From the NCBI RefSeq assembly GCF_002953135.1, contig NZ_CP026372.1, forward strand, positions 3,397,501 through 3,461,500: a stretch of DNA of 64,000 nucleotides, written 5' to 3'. Shown one piece after another: positions 61,701 through 64,000 of this stretch (positions are counted from its first letter, which is position 1; the number at the start of each line of letters is the position of its first letter). A program made the translations under genes and the position numbers. Below the pieces are notes generated by a model, which worked only from the letters and a program-made list of their open reading frames with translations, had not been told where the DNA came from and searched no databases. Source of the DNA: Sphingobium sp. SCG-1. Its GTDB lineage: Bacteria > Pseudomonadota > Alphaproteobacteria > Sphingomonadales > Sphingomonadaceae.

Positions 61701-62020
61701 TGGTGATGCTCACTTCTATCCAGCAACTGGTGGGCAAGGGTGTGGAGCCGGTCAGAGCCGCATGGGAAGGCGCGATGCAACGCCTGCGACCGGTCGTGAT
61801 GACGGCTCTGGTGGCCTCGCTCGGCTTCGTACCCATGGCGCTCGCCACGGGATCGGGCGCGGAGGTGCAGAAGCCTTTAGCGACTGTCGTGATCGGCGGG
61901 TTGATTTCCGCCACTTTGCTCACCCTGTTCGTCTTGCCTACTCTTTATGCCCGGTTCGGATCATCCAATGGTGCAAAGGTGGGGCGCTATGACCACAATC
62001 CTGAGATCGGAAGAACATAA
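58799..62020 (+). CDS. czcA: CzcA-type heavy-metal RND efflux pump
   Basis: A 1073-residue inner-membrane proton antiporter of the HME-RND group, with 12 helices in two halves. The N-terminus SVARRWLVLLLTLIACIIGG and PDITNNQVQINVRAPALSPE are diagnostic, and helix 4 has DFGLIVDGAVIIVENALRRM, which carries the charged residues that separate divalent-cation (Zn/Co/Cd/Ni) from Cu/Ag pumps. TALVASLGFVPMALATGSGA and HFILFVLPTLY-like motifs close it. ATG at 58799 or 58802 may serve; 58799 overlaps czcB's stop. Its own stop TAA overlaps the start of cstA (TAATG), which places that gene on the same transcript. Confidence 0.94.
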   Translation: MMIDAIVTFSVARRWLVLLLTLIACIIGGWSLGRLPIDAVPDITNNQVQINVRAPALSPELVESQVAFPIETALSGIEGLEYSRSLSRNGFAQITAVFTDSTDIYFARQQVNERLAGLAESLPAGVSPEIGPIATGLGEVYMWTVHLAHRKDDRHEPGEPGLQPDGSYITPEGERLTSQADQATYLRTAQDWIVTPLLKNTPGLAGVDAIGGYVKQFQVVPDLQRLAALRISLDDLARALEDNNSAIGAGVVDRNGEGLAVRSDGRISRAADLARTVIATREGVPILLDQVATVRTGQAIRMGSASENGREVVVGTAVMRVGENSRTVASAVARRLEDINASLPTDVIVQPVLDRTALVHSTINTVAKNLIEGALLVIVVLFALLGNFRVALVAALVIPITMLMTSFGMVQGGVSANLMSLGALDFGLIVDGAVIIVENALRRMADAQHREGRLLTLDERMATIAGASREMIRPSVYGQAIIILVYVPLLALTGVEGKTFTPMALTVILALICAFILSLTFVPAMLAILLSKPVEEKEGRIIGWIKARYEPGLVGALHRPKRTIGAAVVAFVAAIGVFLMLGQEFLPQLDEGDATAQVLRIPGTSVEQSQAMQFDVERAIATRPQVRFVFSKTGTAELASDPMPPNISDTFIIMKPRDQWPDPSLPKAELVAAIEKTLEKLPGHAFEISQPIQMRFNELIAGVRGDVAVKVFGDDADAMNRAANQVAAVLRKTEGAADVRVEQTEGLPILDIRPRREALAQFGLSMRAVQDVVAAAIGGRDAGMIFEGDRRFAVTIRLDDRQRADMAQLGQIPVPTPGGAYVPLGSVADIGVTDGPNQISRENGKRRIVVQANIRGRDVAGVVADAQAAIASDVRLPAGTYLEWGGQFENLASARDRLMLVVPTCFAVILLLLYGALGRVRDAVIVFTGVPLALIGGVLALFLRGMPFSVSAAVGFIALSGIAVLNGLVMLTSIQQLVGKGVEPVRAAWEGAMQRLRPVVMTALVASLGFVPMALATGSGAEVQKPLATVVIGGLISATLLTLFVLPTLYARFGSSNGAKVGRYDHNPEIGRT

Positions 62021-64000
62021 TGACCCGGCACATTCTCTGGATCTTGACTGCGATCATCGGCGCGGTGGCGCTTAGCGTCGTCGCAGTGTCCCGTGGTGAA
62101 GAGGTCAACGCATTGTGGATCGTGGTCGCCGCAGTCAGCTGCTTCCTCGTCGCCTATCGCTATTACGCCCTATTCATCGCCCGCCATGTGATGCGGCTCG
62201 ACGCGGCACGGTCCACCCCTGCGATCCGCCGCGCCGACGGCCTCGACTATGTCGCGACCGAAAAGTCCGTCCTGTTCGGCCATCATTTCGCGGCGATCGC
62301 AGGCGCCGGGCCGCTGGTCGGGCCAGTGCTGGCGGCGCAGATGGGCTATCTGCCCGGCACGCTGTGGATCATCGTCGGAGTGGTGCTCACGGGGGCAGTG
62401 CAGGATTTCATGATCCTGTTCATTTCCATGCGCCGCGACGGCAAGTCGCTGGGCGAACTCATCCGCATGGAAATGGGGCAGGTCGCGGGCACGATCGCGC
62501 TGTTCGGCGCGTTCATGATCATGGTCATCATCCTCGCCGTGCTGGCGCTGATCGTCGTCAAGGCGCTGGCCGAAAGCCCGTGGGGCATGTTCACGGTGGC
62601 GGCGACGGTGCCGCTCGCCATGGCGATGGGCGCCTATACCCGCTGGATCAGGCCGGGACGGATCGGCGAGGTGTCTCTGCTCGGCCTCATCGGCCTGCTG
62701 GCCGCGATCGTCTATGGACAGGCGATCGCGCAAGCGCCCTATTGGGGACCGATCTTCACCTTCAGCCCGCTGACATTGTGCTGGATCTTGATCGGCTATG
62801 GCGCGGTCGCTTCCGTCCTGCCGGTTTGGCTGTTGCTCGCGCCACGTGACTATCTGTCGACCTTTCTCAAGATCGGGGCGATTGCCGCACTGGCCATCGG
62901 CATCGTCATCATGGCCCCGCCACTCAAAATGCCGGCGCTCACCCAGTTCGCCGACGGCGGCGGACCGGTGTGGTCGGGCGGGCTGTTTCCGTTCCTGTTC
63001 ATCACCATCGCGTGCGGCGCCGTGTCGGGCTTTCATGCGCTGATCGCCAGCGGCACCACGCCCAAGCTGATCGCCAGCGAAGCCCATGCGACGATGATCG
63101 GCTATGGCGCGATGCTGATGGAAGCGATCGTGGCGATCATGGCGCTGGTCGGCGCGTCGATCCTCGACCCCGGCATCTATTTCACGATGAACAGCCCAGC
63201 CGCGCTGATAGGCACTGATCCGGCCAGTGCGGCCGCCGCCGTCGCCGCCATGGGCTTTCCCATCTCCCCCGACCTCATCGCCCAGACCGCGAAAGATGTC
63301 GGCGAACACAGCATCATCAGCCGCGCGGGCGGCGCACCGACGCTGGCGGTGGCGATGGCCGAAATCTTTAGCCACGTCTTTGGCGGCCCGGCCATGAAGG
63401 CCTTCTGGTATCATTTTGCGATCCTGTTCGAAGCGCTATTCATCCTGACCGCCGTCGACGCGGGCACCCGCGCCGGGCGCTTCATGTTGCAGGATCTGAT
63501 CGCGCTCGCCTTGCCATCCTTCAAGGATACGACCAGCCAGTTACCCGGCTTCATCGCAACCGGTCTGTGCGTCGCGTCTTGGGGCTTCTTCCTCTATCAG
63601 GGCGTTACCGACCCGCTGGGCGGGGTCAACACGCTGTGGCCGGTATTCGGTATCTCCAATCAGATGCTTGCCGCCATCGCCCTGATGCTTGCCACCGCCG
63701 TCTTGTTCCGCATGAAGCGGGACCGCTATGCCTGGGTGACGGTGCTGCCCACAGTCTGGCTGCTGATCTGCACATTGTCGGCGGGTTGGCTCAAGCTCTT
63801 CTCGGCCGACGCCAAAGTCGGGTTCCTCGCCCACGCAGCCAAGTTCAGCGCAGCAGCGGATGCCGATGAAGTGCTCAGCCCCGCAAAGTCGATGGCAGAA
63901 ATGCAGCGCATCATCTTCAACGACCGAGTCGACGCCGCGCTGGTTGGGCTGTTCCTGGCCGTCGTGCTGGCGCTACTCTTCTTTACGACGAAGACCTCCA
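62020..64000 (+). CDS. cstA: Carbon-starvation protein CstA (3' end cut by window)
   Basis: A frame from ATG 62020 is open to the window end (660 codons). It starts MTRHILWILTAIIGAVALSV and shows CstA hallmarks: VLFGHHFAAIAGAGPLVGPV, QDFMILFISMRRDGKSLGEL, SGFHALIASGTTPKLIASE, EALFILTAVDAGTRAGRFML and VFGISNQMLAAIAL. CstA/BtsT proteins are polytopic transporters for peptides or pyruvate, induced when carbon runs out. About 20-40 residues are probably missing at the C-terminus. It is unusual that the start overlaps the stop of czcA; in most genomes cstA is followed by a small YbdD-like gene and is independent of metal efflux. Confidence 0.95.
   Translation, partial: MTRHILWILTAIIGAVALSVVAVSRGEEVNALWIVVAAVSCFLVAYRYYALFIARHVMRLDAARSTPAIRRADGLDYVATEKSVLFGHHFAAIAGAGPLVGPVLAAQMGYLPGTLWIIVGVVLTGAVQDFMILFISMRRDGKSLGELIRMEMGQVAGTIALFGAFMIMVIILAVLALIVVKALAESPWGMFTVAATVPLAMAMGAYTRWIRPGRIGEVSLLGLIGLLAAIVYGQAIAQAPYWGPIFTFSPLTLCWILIGYGAVASVLPVWLLLAPRDYLSTFLKIGAIAALAIGIVIMAPPLKMPALTQFADGGGPVWSGGLFPFLFITIACGAVSGFHALIASGTTPKLIASEAHATMIGYGAMLMEAIVAIMALVGASILDPGIYFTMNSPAALIGTDPASAAAAVAAMGFPISPDLIAQTAKDVGEHSIISRAGGAPTLAVAMAEIFSHVFGGPAMKAFWYHFAILFEALFILTAVDAGTRAGRFMLQDLIALALPSFKDTTSQLPGFIATGLCVASWGFFLYQGVTDPLGGVNTLWPVFGISNQMLAAIALMLATAVLFRMKRDRYAWVTVLPTVWLLICTLSAGWLKLFSADAKVGFLAHAAKFSAAADADEVLSPAKSMAEMQRIIFNDRVDAALVGLFLAVVLALLFFTTKTS

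Noticed and set aside
62170..63414. 414-residue minus-strand frame
   Set aside because: Antisense to cstA, with a His/Arg/Asp-rich composition typical of shadows of membrane-protein genes.
1..64000. CRISPR arrays, rRNA genes, intact prophage or transposons
   Set aside because: No regularly spaced direct repeats, rRNA-like sequence, integrase or complete transposase was seen.

Overview
The window reads as a high-GC alphaproteobacterial chromosome segment, most likely from a sphingomonad (Sphingobium/Sphingomonas type). The inference rests on the protein families (a sphingomonad-style TonB-dependent receptor, the TIGR02587/TIGR02588 pair, DUF6152, DUF2946, alphaproteobacterial FixLJ), on short or overlapping gene junctions, and on a degenerate intergenic repeat with a GGGTCG core that recurs at least seven times. 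Genus is an inference; no rRNA is present.

Region by region. 1-1530: end of a housekeeping block, with a Lon-substrate-binding-domain protein (cut by the window edge), a CnoX-like thioredoxin-TPR protein and tRNA-Gly(GCC). 1.6-4.9 kb: an SDR remnant beside the tRNA, two alpha/beta hydrolases and a divergent GlxA-type AraC regulator. 5.4-9.9 kb: an oxygen/nitric-oxide module with FixJ and FixL (heme-PAS ligand conserved), alternative oxidase, a stand-alone receiver, a frameshifted group III truncated hemoglobin, a DUF1971 protein and a Vitreoscilla-type hemoglobin. 10.3-18.0 kb: a Tat-exported amidohydrolase, a SulP transporter, a lipoprotein, an SLC13-type transporter, and a divergent SDR/AraC pair. 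18.1-31.3 kb: small genes, TIGR02587/02588, a lipid kinase overlapping an inositol-monophosphatase-family gene, an App1 phosphatase, a DUF892 protein, a hybrid histidine kinase, and a 1134-residue GH18-NodB-GT2 fusion.

31.3-43.2 kb is strongly eroded. It holds an IS3-type transposase scrap, a frameshifted prolyl-aminopeptidase-like hydrolase, a frameshifted H-NOX gene followed by a truncated chemoreceptor-like gene and a broken AIM24 gene, and remnants of a MerR regulator and an S8 peptidase. Among these sit intact DUF6152/membrane genes, a GAF-GGDEF-EAL protein, a divergent SDR/ArsR pair with a palindromic operator candidate, and DUF2946.

43.3-55.9 kb is compact and intact. A seven-gene minus-strand operon encodes a cystathionine-lyase-type PLP enzyme, a four-component general amino-acid ABC importer, RidA and a Tat-exported class V PLP enzyme. 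A LysR gene lies upstream of it, and a TonB receptor, an exported M20 peptidase and a small exported protein run divergently. I propose that these genes import a conjugated amino acid, release it in the periplasm, take it up and break it down by beta-elimination, with RidA clearing 2-aminoacrylate. 56-64 kb: a His-rich periplasmic protein, a CzcCBA heavy-metal efflux operon and, overlapping its last stop codon, a CstA-family carbon-starvation transporter that runs off the window.
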